Source: Symploca sp. SIO2E9
GTDB taxonomy: Bacteria > Cyanobacteriota > Cyanobacteriia > Cyanobacteriales > Coleofasciculaceae
DNA: 51,234 nt
Direction: 5' to 3'
Assembly (NCBI GenBank): GCA_010692645.1
Contig: JAAHGS010000035.1
Span: forward strand, 1-51,234
A model generated the notes under the pieces. It had not been told where the DNA came from. It worked only from the letters and a program-made list of their open reading frames with translations, and made no database searches. Below are positions 7,047 to 16,368 of the stretch, piece by piece; within the stretch, counting starts at the first letter, position 1; every line of letters starts with the position of its first letter. Both the position numbers and the translations under genes were made by a program.

Positions 7047-8513
7047 TCAAAGACTAAAGATTTTTTTAAGTCTCTTGCGAACCCAAGACACAGGATTTTT
7101 GTCATCTTCTGTCGCATCTAACAACCCCATGTCTCGCAGTTGCTGTTGCCTTTGAGCTAATTCTTCTTTATGTTTGCCTAGCTCTTGAACAATAACTTCT
7201 GATAATTCTGGATGCTCCTGTAGTAATTTCTCAAATCCTTTTCTATTAATTACAAATAAAATAGTCTCTTCTACAGCGCGAACCGTTGCTGTGCGGGGAA
7301 TTCCCAACATCAGAGCAAGTTCTCCAAAAAACTGTCCTGCTCCAAGGATAGTAAGATGTTTACTGAGCTTAGCTACAAAAACCTCCACAGATCCAGAAAG
7401 AATAATATAAAATGCATCTCCTGGCTCATCTTCATGAAATAAAACCTGTGAAGGTACTAGGCGTTTGCGATAGCCAATTTCAATTAATTGTCGTACTTCT
7501 AAGTCGCTCAAGTTTTCAAAATAAGTTACCAGTCGCAGCAAAGACCTAACAGATAATGGTTTTGAGCTTTGTGTAGGTAGCTGTGGTGGTTGTGGCAGTG
7601 GTACTGATGGGGGTATATTTTGAGCTTCTTTCTTTGGGCGTGTTAGTAGATTCAAGGCTTCGGGATTTTTTACCCATAAATCCCGTTGAGGGAAGGGTAT
7701 AGTAATTCCATGTTGGCGTAAATTATATTCAATAATAAAGTTTAAAGAGCTTCTAAGATCTGGTTCTTTATCGATGCGATTTACCCACACTCGCAGTTCA
7801 AATTCCAAAGCACTATCTCCAAAACCTCTAAAAAGTACTAAAGGAGAAGGGTCGTGTAGAACAGCTGGTTCCATATAGGCAGATTTTAATAGTGTCTCAG
7901 TTACTAATACTGGATCACTACTATAGGCTACTCCCACTGGAAGATGAATTCGAGCTATATAGCTATCATAGCTCCAGTTTAGAATCCGATTTTCGCTCAA
8001 GATACTGTTAGGAACAAATACATCTCCACCCTCACGCGTACGAATAACTGTAGAGCGAAGAGAAATTGCCTTTACATATCCTGAAAGACCATCAAATTCA
8101 ACAAAATCACCAACCTTTATAGTTCTTTCAAAGAGTAAAGTTAGACCACTAACAAAGTTTTTAGTTATGTCTTGTAGTCCGAAGCCAATTCCAATTCCTA
8201 AGCCACCTGCAATCACTGCCAAGGAAGCCAAATCAATACCAATGCCTTGTAAAACAACGAGAAAACCGAAGGTTCCGGTACTATAGCTGATAATTGTGGC
8301 AATGACTTCTCGGTTAGCCTGATCAATTCGCAATCTGACTAATAGCCTTTGCTTGAGGAAATTTCTGAGTGCTCCGGAGAGTAAGACAACTATTAGCAAC
8401 CAAAAAATTAGTTTAACTACATCATATAGTGATACATAATTACCGCCTATACTGACTTTAGTTGTGAATATATCGAACAATGGCATGAAGAATTTCTGTA
8501 AAACTAGATCCAT
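7047..8513 (-). CDS. MscS-family mechanosensitive channel with C-terminal cyclic-nucleotide-binding domain
   Basis: 488-residue inner-membrane protein. Two or three N-terminal membrane segments lead to the pore helix region LASLAVIAGGLGIGIGFGLQ, whose Ala/Gly packing is the MscS TM3 signature, then the beta domain (RTIKVGDFVEFDGLSGYVKAI, LRSTVIRTREGGDVFVPNS) and the cytosolic alpha/beta vestibule. A Pro/Gln-rich linker (about residues 300-320) joins a cNMP-binding domain with a good phosphate cassette, FGELALMLGIPRTATVRA, retaining the Glu and Arg that contact the ribose-phosphate. This points to channel gating or modulation by cAMP/cGMP together with membrane tension. Such fusions are known in cyanobacteria. 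Monocistronic; 3' end abuts the hairpin. Confidence 0.92.
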   Translation of the reverse strand: MDLVLQKFFMPLFDIFTTKVSIGGNYVSLYDVVKLIFWLLIVVLLSGALRNFLKQRLLVRLRIDQANREVIATIISYSTGTFGFLVVLQGIGIDLASLAVIAGGLGIGIGFGLQDITKNFVSGLTLLFERTIKVGDFVEFDGLSGYVKAISLRSTVIRTREGGDVFVPNSILSENRILNWSYDSYIARIHLPVGVAYSSDPVLVTETLLKSAYMEPAVLHDPSPLVLFRGFGDSALEFELRVWVNRIDKEPDLRSSLNFIIEYNLRQHGITIPFPQRDLWVKNPEALNLLTRPKKEAQNIPPSVPLPQPPQLPTQSSKPLSVRSLLRLVTYFENLSDLEVRQLIEIGYRKRLVPSQVLFHEDEPGDAFYIILSGSVEVFVAKLSKHLTILGAGQFFGELALMLGIPRTATVRAVEETILFVINRKGFEKLLQEHPELSEVIVQELGKHKEELAQRQQQLRDMGLLDATEDDKNPVSWVRKRLKKIFSL

Positions 8514-9985
8514 CCAATCCTTCCCTTAATCAGTACTCCAGAAACTAGCGGTAACAAGCAAGCGGCGCTTGCAAGTGTAAAGTACAAATCTTGAAAATTC
8601 ATCACTCTGCTGAGAGGTTTTGGTAATCGAGGTGTCGTGTTTGATTTAGAGACTCTAACTACCACCACGATTGTGTCAAACTCCTCTATGTTCCGGCAAA
8701 AGAGCCTCAATTTAGCGACACTGAAGGGAACTTAAAGGGTTTAGCACTGATAGCTTGCCTAACCTTGCCATAGCAACCTCAGTTCAAGATTGTTGGCAGG
8801 TATAAACAGATACATCTCAAGAGCAAGCGAATACTCCCCGTTAGGGTAATTAGTTGCTCAACAGATAAATTACTTGCAAAGCTTCAATCTCTGAGTGATG
8901 AAGTGTGAATCTCTGACCCTGAAATATGTGAAGTACTTTAATAGTTGTAGCAAAATCTTTCGAGAATCTTGAAGTGCCTCTGGTATGGACTCGAGCAGAT
9001 TCCCTGTTGAAAAGGGATTTTACCCCTACCAATTTGGTTCTGGTGAATCCGAGAGTGCCTCAGGGTACAAGAAACATCACTTTCACCTCTCCAGCGCCCA
9101 TAGCAGTTTTCATTGATGTCCATTGCCTTGACACTTGCTGATTCCATTGTCCAGGATGATCGATAGTTCCTGTTGCTAGTTCCAGTGGTCTTCTTTTGGA
9201 TCCTAATTTAATAATTATTGCTATGCTTTCAGAGAGATAATGGTTTTGAAAAAATCCTGTGCTATGAGGTCTTTTAAGTTATCTATAATGAGTTTACACC
9301 AAGTCTGATTACCAAAAAATTGCTAATTTTTAGTTTTGACTGGTCAATAACACGGGTCAATAACTAAACTTTATTTATAAAATTCTTATTTTCACTGGTG
9401 TAGTTCTTTCAAAAATAGCAAGCTTAAAGTGGTTTTTAAAGTAAATTCTATTTGAAGGAGGGAACATCTTAATATAGTAATTCTCATACTGGTGAGGTAC
9501 AGAGTTTTGAGTTTTGAGGCAGGAGGCTCCAGGGCAGGAGGCAGGAGTTAGGTTTTAGGTGTAGCTCATGAGTCCGAGAAAAGATATATCATGGCTTAAG
9601 ATTGCTGTTCAGAAATTTAAACTGGTAATTGAAGGTCGTCTTCATCCGTTGTAGGCGTACAGACAAGCCACATGCCAATTCGTTCATTGTTCATGGCTCT
9701 AATATTTTGCTCTTTCAACTAAAATTTTCTTTCTCTTAACTTAATATCATTTAACATATTCATTGATTTTTATAGATTTTTTTCTTAGTATAAAATCAAA
9801 GAACAAATTTGTTCATCAATAAAGAAAACTGGCTTTAAAACTAGCAGAGACTGCTCTTAGGAAGATTAAGCGATACTGGCAAATTTATTGACAGCCTGTA
9901 TAGCCGGTTCTTTCTCTAAGGTTTTTGATACCTAACTCAAGTAACAGAACACACAATAGTCAATCTCAGTTAGAGGGAGAATAAA
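8514..9985. other. 1.5-kb gene-poor region
   Basis: No convincing gene. A 68-codon minus-strand frame at 8504-8710 ends in a hydrophobic stretch (LYFTLASAACLLPLVSGVLI) and overlaps the channel gene start by ten bases; it may be a tiny membrane peptide or chance. Minus-strand frames at 8850-9147 resemble decayed coding sequence broken by TGA and shifts. Around 9520-9550 there is a CAGGAGGC-type low-complexity repeat. From 9700 to 9850 the DNA is very AT-rich, consistent with the promoter region of the following gene. Confidence 0.4.
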
Positions 9986-10669
9986 ATGCACAGCATATTA
10001 AAAGAGAATAATCGAGATTATCTAGGTTCGTTGGCAGCTGACAAAATTGTACATTCAGGAAATCTTAGGGTGCCTGAAGGAGCCCGAGGAGTTGTACTGT
10101 TTGCCCACGGCAGTAGCACTAGTTTACATAGTCCCCAGAACCGATACCTTGCCCAATTGCTACATCAGGGGAGACTGGCAACTGATCTCATGGACTTGCT
10201 CACACCGGAAGAAGAGGCAACTAACTTGCGGACAAAACACCTCCGCTGTGACATTGACCTACTTGCCGCTCGGCTGATTAGGGCTACAGACTCTCTTCGG
10301 CAGAACCCACGCACTTGTGATCTTAAAGTTGGCTACTTTGGCTGTGGTATAGGCAGTGCTGCTGCTATAGTGGCGGCTGCTGCACGCCCAGATGCCGTCG
10401 GTGCAATTGTCTCTCGCGGCGGGCGACCAGATTTGGCCGGAGAAGCTGTGTCCCAGGTTCGGTCAGCTACACTACTGATTGTGGGAGAGAATAACCTCCC
10501 AATGATTGCTAGAAATCGGAGAGTACTGCCACAGTTCTTTACCCAAAAGCAACTTGATATTATCCCTAGAGCAACTCATCTGTTTGAGGATCCAGGCACC
10601 CTTAAGGAGGTGGCACGGTTGTCAATTCAATGGTTCCAGCGCTACTTAACCGAAAATAGGGGTTGGTAA
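9986..10669 (+). CDS. Dienelactone-hydrolase-like alpha/beta hydrolase fold protein lacking the nucleophile
   Basis: 227 residues with the complete fold of the dienelactone-hydrolase family often found fused or next to phosphoribosyltransferases: oxyanion region VVLFAHGSSTSLHSPQNR (37-53), DLLTPEEE, nucleophile-elbow region VGYFGCGIGSAAAIVAAAA (115-133), LLIVGENN (163-170) and ATHLFEDPG (196-204). In active relatives the elbow reads GYFGASTGAAAA; here Ser is Gly121 (the residue before it is Cys120), and the usual acid GxD/GGxD reads GENN. Only His198 of the triad is plain. So it is probably a pseudoenzyme or works differently. The start is supported by GAGGGAGAATAAA upstream. Confidence 0.75.
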   Translation: MHSILKENNRDYLGSLAADKIVHSGNLRVPEGARGVVLFAHGSSTSLHSPQNRYLAQLLHQGRLATDLMDLLTPEEEATNLRTKHLRCDIDLLAARLIRATDSLRQNPRTCDLKVGYFGCGIGSAAAIVAAAARPDAVGAIVSRGGRPDLAGEAVSQVRSATLLIVGENNLPMIARNRRVLPQFFTQKQLDIIPRATHLFEDPGTLKEVARLSIQWFQRYLTENRGW

Positions 10670-10676
10670 GATCATC

Positions 10677-10702
10677 TCTCCCTCTCCTAAACGAGAGGGA
10701 GA
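10677..10702 (+). terminator. Hairpin after the hydrolase-like gene
   Basis: Perfect 10-bp stem TCTCCCTCTC / GAGAGGGAGA with loop CTAAAC, seven bases after the stop codon. No U-tract, so termination is only likely. Confidence 0.45.
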
Positions 10703-10705
10703 CAA

Positions 10706-10776
10706 TAGACATCTCCAATAATTATGCTAAAACCCTTATGCTACCGTTCCTAAATCGAGGTTTCTGGAGATGTCTA
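10706..10776. repeat. 71-bp element with 12-bp inverted ends (TAGACATCTCCA)
   Basis: TAGACATCTCCA at 10706-10717 faces TGGAGATGTCTA at 10765-10776. Related single ends occur at about 34248 (TAGACATCTCAG) and about 39498 (TAGAGATGTCTA). Ends starting TAGAC and finishing GTCTA suggest a small non-autonomous element using TA targets, by inference. Confidence 0.4.
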
Positions 10777-10924
10777 ATATTCGAGCCAACCGGTGCTAGG
10801 AATCTTAACAACAAGTTATCTAAATTTATCACATTGCTTACAAAAATTATTATTTTTTCTCCTTGACATTTTCGATAACAGCAATCTACTATTACAGAGT
10901 ATATTGCAAAAGGTGATAAAAATT

Positions 10925-11506
10925 ATGCAAGTTTACGCTGTTTATTATGAACAATCTGGTAGATTCCTACTCGGTAGTAAACTAAAAAAAGGCTACTACT
11001 TTTACAATTCTTCAACCGGCAAAGGAGAGATTAAGCCGAATGGTCAACCGCTTAATGGCGGTGGTAATTTTGCACTTCCTGGTGGAAAGCGCGAGGGCAC
11101 AGAGCCGATTACTACAGCTGCTAGGCGAGAGTTCACTGAGGAAACTGCCGCTATAATTAAAGAGATTGAAACCAAGGAGCAAACTTTCTCTAGTGGTGCT
11201 TATAGTGCGGCTTATTTTAAGATTGCCGATAGCAACTTCAATACCACTGTGACAAATATTATTAAGACTAATCTACCTCAGGGTTTAAAAGCCAGAGATG
11301 ATATCATCAACAGAACCATAACAGCTTATAATCAGATCCATCAGAAATATCCTCAAGCTCCGCAAGATAATGAACTTGAGGAAGCCTACGTCTGGGATGT
11401 CACAGATCCTGAGGACTGGGCACAAATCTTAAAATGGAAAGACGATCCTGTAATTGGCTGGTATTACGAAATTCTTGAGTACCTAAAGTTACATATTTTG
11501 AATTAA
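10925..11506 (+). CDS. NUDIX hydrolase domain protein
   Basis: About 193 residues from the chosen start MQVYAVYYEQSGRFLLGSK, preceded by AAAGGTGAT at a suitable distance; the frame is open further upstream but the extra part is Leu/Phe-rich noise. The NUDIX box GGKREGTEPITTAARREFTEETAA (reading with the GX5EX7REUXEEXGU pattern, the last Gly replaced by Ala) carries all the metal-binding glutamates. Long insertions follow the box (residues 120-165), and the C-terminus has an acidic LEEAYVWDVTDPEDW. These are unlike housekeeping MutT or ADP-ribose pyrophosphatases, so the nucleotide substrate is unknown. Confidence 0.75.
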   Translation: MQVYAVYYEQSGRFLLGSKLKKGYYFYNSSTGKGEIKPNGQPLNGGGNFALPGGKREGTEPITTAARREFTEETAAIIKEIETKEQTFSSGAYSAAYFKIADSNFNTTVTNIIKTNLPQGLKARDDIINRTITAYNQIHQKYPQAPQDNELEEAYVWDVTDPEDWAQILKWKDDPVIGWYYEILEYLKLHILN

Positions 11507-11530
11507 AATAGAATTGAGTTTAGCCGTTTC

Positions 11531-11547
11531 TTTTGTACAGTACAAAA
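11531..11547. promoter_or_regulatory. Perfect palindrome, operator-like
   Basis: TTTTGTAC-A-GTACAAAA, 8-bp arms around one base, 24 bases after the NUDIX stop. It could be a regulator site or a short hairpin. It does not match the cyanobacterial LexA or NtcA consensus I know. Confidence 0.3.
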
Positions 11548-11590
11548 AGACCCGAAGTCTTTGTTATTCAAGAAAACTACATAAGCCATT

Positions 11591-11619
11591 CCACACTTAC
11601 CCAGAAAGGGAAGTGTGGA
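11591..11619 (-). terminator. Hairpin after the DUF4327 gene
   Basis: CCACACTT and AAGTGTGG form an 8-bp stem about 20-45 bases beyond the stop of the minus-strand DUF4327 gene. It lies between that gene and the convergent NUDIX gene, and could serve both. Confidence 0.4.
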
Positions 11620-11637
11620 GGGTATTACTTTTCTAGT

Positions 11638-11859
11638 TCAGTCATCTTCCCAGTCTTCACGATCAAGGAGGTCAACAATACGATCTTTGAGCAAAAATTC
11701 GCTTTCTTCTAACTCGCACTCAACACAGACCCACTCTCGGGCAGGAATGTATTGACAGAGAGTGTAAATCGGCTGATGCCGACTAACAGCTCCCTTGTTA
11801 ACCAGTTGACGCGCTTCATCCTTGATTACATCTATGGAGTATTTAACAGAGGTAATCAT
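11638..11859 (-). CDS. DUF4327 family protein
   Basis: 73 residues, the full length of this family, which is confined to cyanobacteria. The pattern YSIDVIKDEARQLVNKGAVS, RHQPIYTLCQYIPAREWVCV and ECELEESEFLLKDRIVDLL matches the family along its length, including the two cysteines and the PAREW motif. Function unknown. It stands alone between the convergent NUDIX gene and a 300-bp spacer before uvrB. Confidence 0.85.
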   Translation of the reverse strand: MITSVKYSIDVIKDEARQLVNKGAVSRHQPIYTLCQYIPAREWVCVECELEESEFLLKDRIVDLLDREDWEDD

Positions 11860-12157
11860 AGTTCACCACCTCGCTTGTTATTGTGGCATTGACTTTCTGA
11901 GAGATGGTGACTTCGGCTTTTCCTAATGTTTAAGGAAAATGCTTGAGCAACTCACCAAGGAAATTATATTCCATTATCAACTTAATTATCCTTCATCATC
12001 CTTAAAAATGCCACAACTAAAAAATGATTTTTTTGAGATTTTTAAGAGATGATATTAGATAACCTAAAGGTGAAACTTTAAGTAGTAGGATTTGAGTGTA
12101 TTTGACTGAATTAGTGCTACATATCAGCAGTTTTGAAAGATCACAGTGATATGTAGC
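11860..12157. other. Spacer between DUF4327 and uvrB
   Basis: AT-rich, no open frame of note. Contains the promoter of the DUF4327 gene (minus strand) and the 3' region of uvrB; no hairpin with a U-tract stands out. Confidence 0.4.
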
Positions 12158-14155
12158 TTAGTTACCCAGTAGTTTATCCCGTAAGTGCTTAATGCGATCG
12201 CGATACTTCGCAGCCTCCTCAAACTCCAACTTCTTGGCCGCTGCTTTCATCTGTACTTCTAGCTGGGCAATTAATTCCGGGACCTGTTCTAGGGTTAAAT
12301 CTTCTGCTTGTTCATAAACTGTCTCCAGCTGTTGGGAATTCAACCGCCGTGAGATATCCAGGAAAGCTAAAATTGCATTATTGGATTTCTTGACAATTGG
12401 CTTGGGTGTAATCCCATGCATCCGATTATAGGCGAGCTGAATGCCTCGACGACGTTCAGTTTCATCAATGGCTCTTGCCATACTCCCGGTAAGATTATCG
12501 GCATATAAAATAGCTTGCCCCCGCACGTGACGTGCTGCTCTGCCAATAGTTTGAATGAGTGAGCGCTCAGCCCGCAAAAATCCTTCCTTATCGGCATCCA
12601 ATATTGCCACCAACGAAACCTCAGGCAAATCCAACCCTTCCCGCAACAAATTCACCCCAATCAGGACATCAAACTCCCCCTCCTGCAAAGCCTGTATAAT
12701 TTCAATACGCTCAATAGATTTAATCTCTGAGTGTAAATAGCGTACCCGAATTGCTCGCTCTTCCAGGTACTCTGTCAAATCCTCAGCCATGCGCTTAGTT
12801 AGGGTAGTGATTAGTACCCTTTCATGGCGATTTGCCCGTTCCTTAATTTCAGCCAAAAGATCATCAACTTGACCATCTGTGGGACGCACAAAAATTTCTG
12901 GATCAACTACACCAGTAGGGCGAATTACCTGTTCAATTATTTGGTCTTCTGATTGTTCAAGTTCCCAATCCCCAGGGGTTGCAGATACAAAAATACATTG
13001 GTTAACCTTTGCCCAGAATTCCTCTGCCTTCAAGGGGCGATTATCGGCGGCGCTGGGCAGACGAAAGCCATGTTCAATTAGTACTCGTTTGCGGGATTGA
13101 TCGCCGTTGTACATACCGCGAATTTGCGGTACTGTGACGTGGGATTCATCTATTACTAATAACCAGTCTTTGGGAAAATAATCAATCAAGCACTCTGGAG
13201 GTTCGCCAGCCTTTCTAGCTGCCAAGTGACGGGAATAGTTTTCGACACCGTTGCAGTAACCAACTTCCCTGAGCATTTCTAAATCGTAGCGGGTGCGCTG
13301 CTCTAAACGCTGGGCTTCTAGCAATTTACCTGCTTTCTCTAATTCTTGCAAGTGCTGGTGCAGTTCTGCCTCAATGGCATCACAAGCGCTTTCTAATTGT
13401 TCGTCAGGGGTAACAAAGTGACGGGCTGGATAGATATTCAACGCCTCCAAAGTTTGGATAACCTCGCCAGTAACTGGGTTAACGTAGCGAATGGCGTCAA
13501 TTTCATCACAAAAGAATTCTACCCGAATAATTCGGTCTTCGTAGGCAGGTCCAATTTCCAAGACATCGCCCTTGACTCGGAAGCGCCCCCGCCCCATTTC
13601 TATGTCATTGCGGGAATATTGTACCGAAGCTAAATCACGCAAGATTTGGCGTTGGTCAACTTCTGCACCTACGCGCAAGGGAATTGCCGCCTTGAGGTAT
13701 TCTGAGGGTATTCCCAAGCCATAGATACAGCTAATCGAGGCAATCACAATCACATCCGGGCGTTCAAAGAGTGAACGGGTTGCTGAATGCCTGAGCATAT
13801 CAATTTCATCATTAATTGCTGCGGTTTTTTCTATATAGGTATCGGTTACGGGAATGTAAGCTTCAGGCTGATAATAATCGTAGTAGGAAATAAAATATTC
13901 GACGGCGTTATTGGGAAAGAACTGCCGCAGTTCATTACATAATTGGGCTGCTAGGGTTTTATTGTGAGCCAGCACAAGGGTGGGTTTGCCAATTTGCTCT
14001 ATTACTCTAGCTACAGTATGGGTTTTACCAGTTCCAGTAGCACCCAAGAGGGTTTGCATACAGTTGCCAGCTGTGATTGAACTGACCAGTTGTGCGATCG
14101 CTTGTGGTTGGTCACCAGTAGGCTCAAAGGGGGCTTGGAGATGGAATTGCGTCAT
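12158..14155 (-). CDS. uvrB: Excinuclease ABC subunit B
   Basis: Helicase-like damage-verification subunit of nucleotide excision repair; forms UvrA2B2, then loads UvrC. 665 residues, normal length. Visible: [15 protein letters not shown] at the N-terminus, Walker [10 protein letters not shown], the beta-hairpin [12 protein letters not shown] that clamps DNA, DE box [11 protein letters not shown], helicase motif V/VI ([26 protein letters not shown]) and a C-terminal UVR domain ([28 protein letters not shown]) that recruits UvrC. All motifs intact. Stands as a single gene; no SOS-type operator was identified upstream. Confidence 0.97.
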   Translation of the reverse strand: MTQFHLQAPFEPTGDQPQAIAQLVSSITAGNCMQTLLGATGTGKTHTVARVIEQIGKPTLVLAHNKTLAAQLCNELRQFFPNNAVEYFISYYDYYQPEAYIPVTDTYIEKTAAINDEIDMLRHSATRSLFERPDVIVIASISCIYGLGIPSEYLKAAIPLRVGAEVDQRQILRDLASVQYSRNDIEMGRGRFRVKGDVLEIGPAYEDRIIRVEFFCDEIDAIRYVNPVTGEVIQTLEALNIYPARHFVTPDEQLESACDAIEAELHQHLQELEKAGKLLEAQRLEQRTRYDLEMLREVGYCNGVENYSRHLAARKAGEPPECLIDYFPKDWLLVIDESHVTVPQIRGMYNGDQSRKRVLIEHGFRLPSAADNRPLKAEEFWAKVNQCIFVSATPGDWELEQSEDQIIEQVIRPTGVVDPEIFVRPTDGQVDDLLAEIKERANRHERVLITTLTKRMAEDLTEYLEERAIRVRYLHSEIKSIERIEIIQALQEGEFDVLIGVNLLREGLDLPEVSLVAILDADKEGFLRAERSLIQTIGRAARHVRGQAILYADNLTGSMARAIDETERRRGIQLAYNRMHGITPKPIVKKSNNAILAFLDISRRLNSQQLETVYEQAEDLTLEQVPELIAQLEVQMKAAAKKLEFEEAAKYRDRIKHLRDKLLGN

Positions 14156-14659
14156 GTTTGCTCAAGCGGTCTCTATAATTAATGTTAAGGTAGGTCACGA
14201 AAATTGCCTTAACTATGCCTGTGCTTGAAGAAACTAAAGACGACTTAGGTTCCAAGGGGAAAGGTTAAAGCTAAAAGTAAAAGAGTCTTTTCCTTTCCCC
14301 TTGACCTCTTATTCATTAGTAAAGATTGCTCTCAATTCAAATTATCAGCCATAAACCATTTAAGTACTAGCTTGTTTTGGCTATTGACAACCCATTTACT
14401 TTGCAGTTTATTCTTGCCTGTTTGCTTAAGATTTTCAGGTTTAAAATTCTGTTATAGGACATCTTGAGCTGGATTTTCAAGAACTCGATACCCCTCTATC
14501 AAAATGTGTTGGGTTTCATTTTGATTAAGCATCGATTTCAAATCATTTGCCTGATAGTAGTTGATGTTTGCCATGAGAAATTCTCTTTAATTCAATAGTT
14601 CTAGATTCCAATGAGCAATTTATTTTTTTGAATTATTGTTGATTACTTATTAACCCAAG
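14156..14659. other. uvrB upstream region
   Basis: Holds the uvrB promoter, an A/G-rich then T/C-rich stretch near 14265-14310, and the interrupted small gene described separately (14332-14574). Nothing else seen. Confidence 0.4.
14332..14574 (-). pseudogene. 80-codon hypothetical gene interrupted by one in-frame TAA
   Basis: ATG at 14574, TGA at 14332-14334. Codons 1-40 read MANINYYQANDLKSMLNQNE and end with VLENPAQDVL; codon 41 is TAA (14452-14454); codons 42-80 continue in the same frame as NFKPENLKQTGKNKLQSKWV and end FMADNLN. Both halves have protein-like composition with no other stop. A single base change would restore it. No family recognised. Alternatives: a recent pseudogene, a sequencing error, or a short 40-residue protein. 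Confidence 0.45.
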
Positions 14660-14710
14660 TTGCTAGTTATAAATTCCAAGTTGCGCACTTGTGTCAAAAA
14701 GGCAATAAAA

Positions 14711-14738
14711 TCCCCTCCAGGTCTAAAAATGGAGGGGA
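14711..14738. terminator. Hairpin ahead of the IS982 relic
   Basis: TCCCCTCCA / TGGAGGGGA, a perfect 9-bp stem with a 10-base loop, ending directly before the transposase start at 14741. Such a hairpin can block read-through transcription into an insertion sequence. Confidence 0.4.
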
Positions 14739-14740
14739 AA

Positions 14741-15115
14741 ATGCTAAACGAAATAATTACTGTCTATGCTATCACCGATGATTTATTGAAGGCGATAGGG
14801 CATGAAGATGATTGCCGTCGAGATCAGATTTTCAACGCGAAGTTAATCAAGTCAGAGGATTACAGAGGTTACATAGCGTCTAAAAAACGTTATTTCTATG
14901 GGGTTAGAGTTCAGTTGTTAACAACCAAAAGTGGTATACCTGTTGAATTTGTATTGATGCCTGGTAGTGCTTCAGATGTACGTGCCTTGAAGGCATTACC
15001 GTTAAATTTACCAGCAGGTAGTGAGGTTTATACTGACTCGGCTTACACAGATTATATAGCGGAAGATGATCTCGAATATACAAGTAAAATTAGCTTATGT
15101 CTCTTTCAAAAATGA
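14741..15115 (+). pseudogene. IS982-family transposase relic with internal and 3' deletions
   Basis: Starts MLNEIITVYAITDDLLKAIG HEDDCR, the usual IS982 N-terminus, then jumps to SEDYRGYIASKKRYFYGVRV and VLMPGSASDVRALKALPLNL, GSEVYTDSAYTDY, which are the middle and later parts of the catalytic domain. The segment that carries the first catalytic Asp is missing, and the frame leaves the family sequence after AEDDLEYTSK, so the C-terminus is lost too. Clearly inactive. An upstream extension of the same frame to 14660 is not part of the family. Confidence 0.75.
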
Positions 15116-15279
15116 GCAAAATTACCCCTTACTGCGTTGTCTTGCGGCAGGGGTATTAAGGTGTTACTTTTGAGTCGCCGAGAGATAAAGTATTGTAGCG
15201 ATCGCTTCAGGCTCTGCATTAGAGAATTACAACTGCCAACTGTTACAAGAGATTAGACTGCGGGGCTTGAAAAGTCACA

Positions 15280-15828
15280 CTAACCAGCGGTTTTTGCTGA
15301 TTTAATTACATCTTCAACTAATTTATAGGCTTCCTTTAACTCCATTCTCCCGCTTTCAACAGCACTAATTAAATCTTGGGCATCTTTCGGGCTTATTAAA
15401 TCAAGTCCTACAGGTTCTTTTAGAAAAATAATCAACTTAGTTTTGTCACTATCACCGAGCTTAGATGTTCTTTCTTTAGCTTCAATCTCCTTTTTTTGTT
15501 CTTCTAACTGCCTTAGCATTTCGGCTTTCTTTCCTTCATCGTAAGTGCCCTCGAAGAATACCTTCTTAGCACCTAAAAGAGCTGCTCCACCTAATGCTGC
15601 AGCGCCTAGGACTAATCCAATCGGGGCTGTATAAGGCAGAGCTACCAATCCAAACAATATAGATACAGCACCTCCTCCAAAGGCAAAAGCAGCTGCACCT
15701 GCACCTGCAGCACCTACAACACCTATTCCGACATCAGATAAGATTTTTACCTTATCATGAGGATTGTTTTCCAATTGCTTGATAGCCTTAATAATTTGCT
15801 CTTTAGTAGGTGTTTTATTTCCAGACAT
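15280..15828 (-). CDS. Glycine/alanine-rich membrane protein B, unknown function
   Basis: 182 residues. A short charged N-terminus (KEQIIKAIKQLENNPHDKVK) is followed by a Gly/Ala-rich hydrophobic stretch (residues 32-88: GIGVVGAAGAGAAAFAFGGG, then APIGLVLGAAALGGAALLGA) with repeated small-residue spacing of glycine-zipper type, then a Lys/Glu coiled coil and a C-terminal helical part (SPKDAQDLISAVESGRMELK). Probably two membrane-inserting hairpins with a soluble tail. Starts 33 bases after the end of the preceding gene in the same direction, so the two form an operon. Glycine-zipper segments occur in pore formers and membrane-tethering proteins; no function can be assigned. Confidence 0.6.
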   Translation of the reverse strand: MSGNKTPTKEQIIKAIKQLENNPHDKVKILSDVGIGVVGAAGAGAAAFAFGGGAVSILFGLVALPYTAPIGLVLGAAALGGAALLGAKKVFFEGTYDEGKKAEMLRQLEEQKKEIEAKERTSKLGDSDKTKLIIFLKEPVGLDLISPKDAQDLISAVESGRMELKEAYKLVEDVIKSAKTAG

Positions 15829-15861
15829 ATCAGACCTCTATTTTTAGGAATTTTTTCTTGC

Positions 15862-16368
15862 TTATGCAGTTATGACCTTACCCAAAAACACATTTATAAT
15901 ATCGACAAATAGCTTAAAGAATTCTCGAGCAATTTCATAAATATCATCACCAACACCTGAAAAACGTTTGTCCATCCTATGTCCAATAACAGCACCAGTT
16001 ATAGTAATAGCTATTCCTAAGCCCGCTGCAACTGGTGCTAATAATTGTCCCAGAATAGGAATGGAAGTTATCAAAGCGGCTACAGCTGCACCGACCACAG
16101 CACCTATACTTAAACCTGTAACTAAGAAAGGATGTGCTTTGACAAACTCGATAATTTTGATGAGTACAATCTTACCAATAGCAAATACTTTGCCAGCTAT
16201 TTTTTTTGTGTATGTAACAATTTCGTGTAGTCTTATAGTGACTTCGTAAGGTAAACCACTGTCCACTAACCACACATACAGTTCATCACTAGTGATTGAA
16301 TCAGCCTCAACTTGCCATAAAGCAATTTTGATGTTAGCTTGCGCTGTAGATAATGCTTTTGCGGTCAT
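15862..16368 (-). CDS. Glycine/alanine-rich membrane protein A, unknown function
   Basis: 168 residues, first gene of a two-gene operon with the protein at 15280-15828. A soluble N-terminus (residues 1-55, with ADSITSDELYVWLVDSGLPY) precedes a long hydrophobic region (56-130) with AIGKIVLIKIIEFVKAHPFL and GLSIGAVVGAAVAALITSI, GQLLAPVAAGLGIAITITGA, again with Gly/Ala spacing, then a basic turn HRMDKRF and an amphipathic C-terminus (IYEIAREFFKLFVDIINVFL). The architecture suits an oligomeric membrane protein. Not recognised as a named family. It lies next to the STAND/caspase block, but no direct link is shown by the sequence. Confidence 0.6.
   Translation of the reverse strand: MTAKALSTAQANIKIALWQVEADSITSDELYVWLVDSGLPYEVTIRLHEIVTYTKKIAGKVFAIGKIVLIKIIEFVKAHPFLVTGLSIGAVVGAAVAALITSIPILGQLLAPVAAGLGIAITITGAVIGHRMDKRFSGVGDDIYEIAREFFKLFVDIINVFLGKVITA

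Noticed and set aside
8850-9147. Overlapping minus-strand frames of 60-69 codons
   Set aside because: May be decayed coding sequence, but neither frame shows a family signature, and TGA codons and frame changes break them.
9565-9583. CTCATGAGTCCGAGAAAAG looks like a hammerhead ribozyme core
   Set aside because: The invariant CUGAUGA is changed (CUCAUGA) and no paired stems I-III are visible around it.
11531-11547. LexA or NtcA binding site
   Set aside because: The palindrome lacks GTA-N8-TAC spacing and does not match the cyanobacterial LexA consensus; kept only as an unnamed palindrome.
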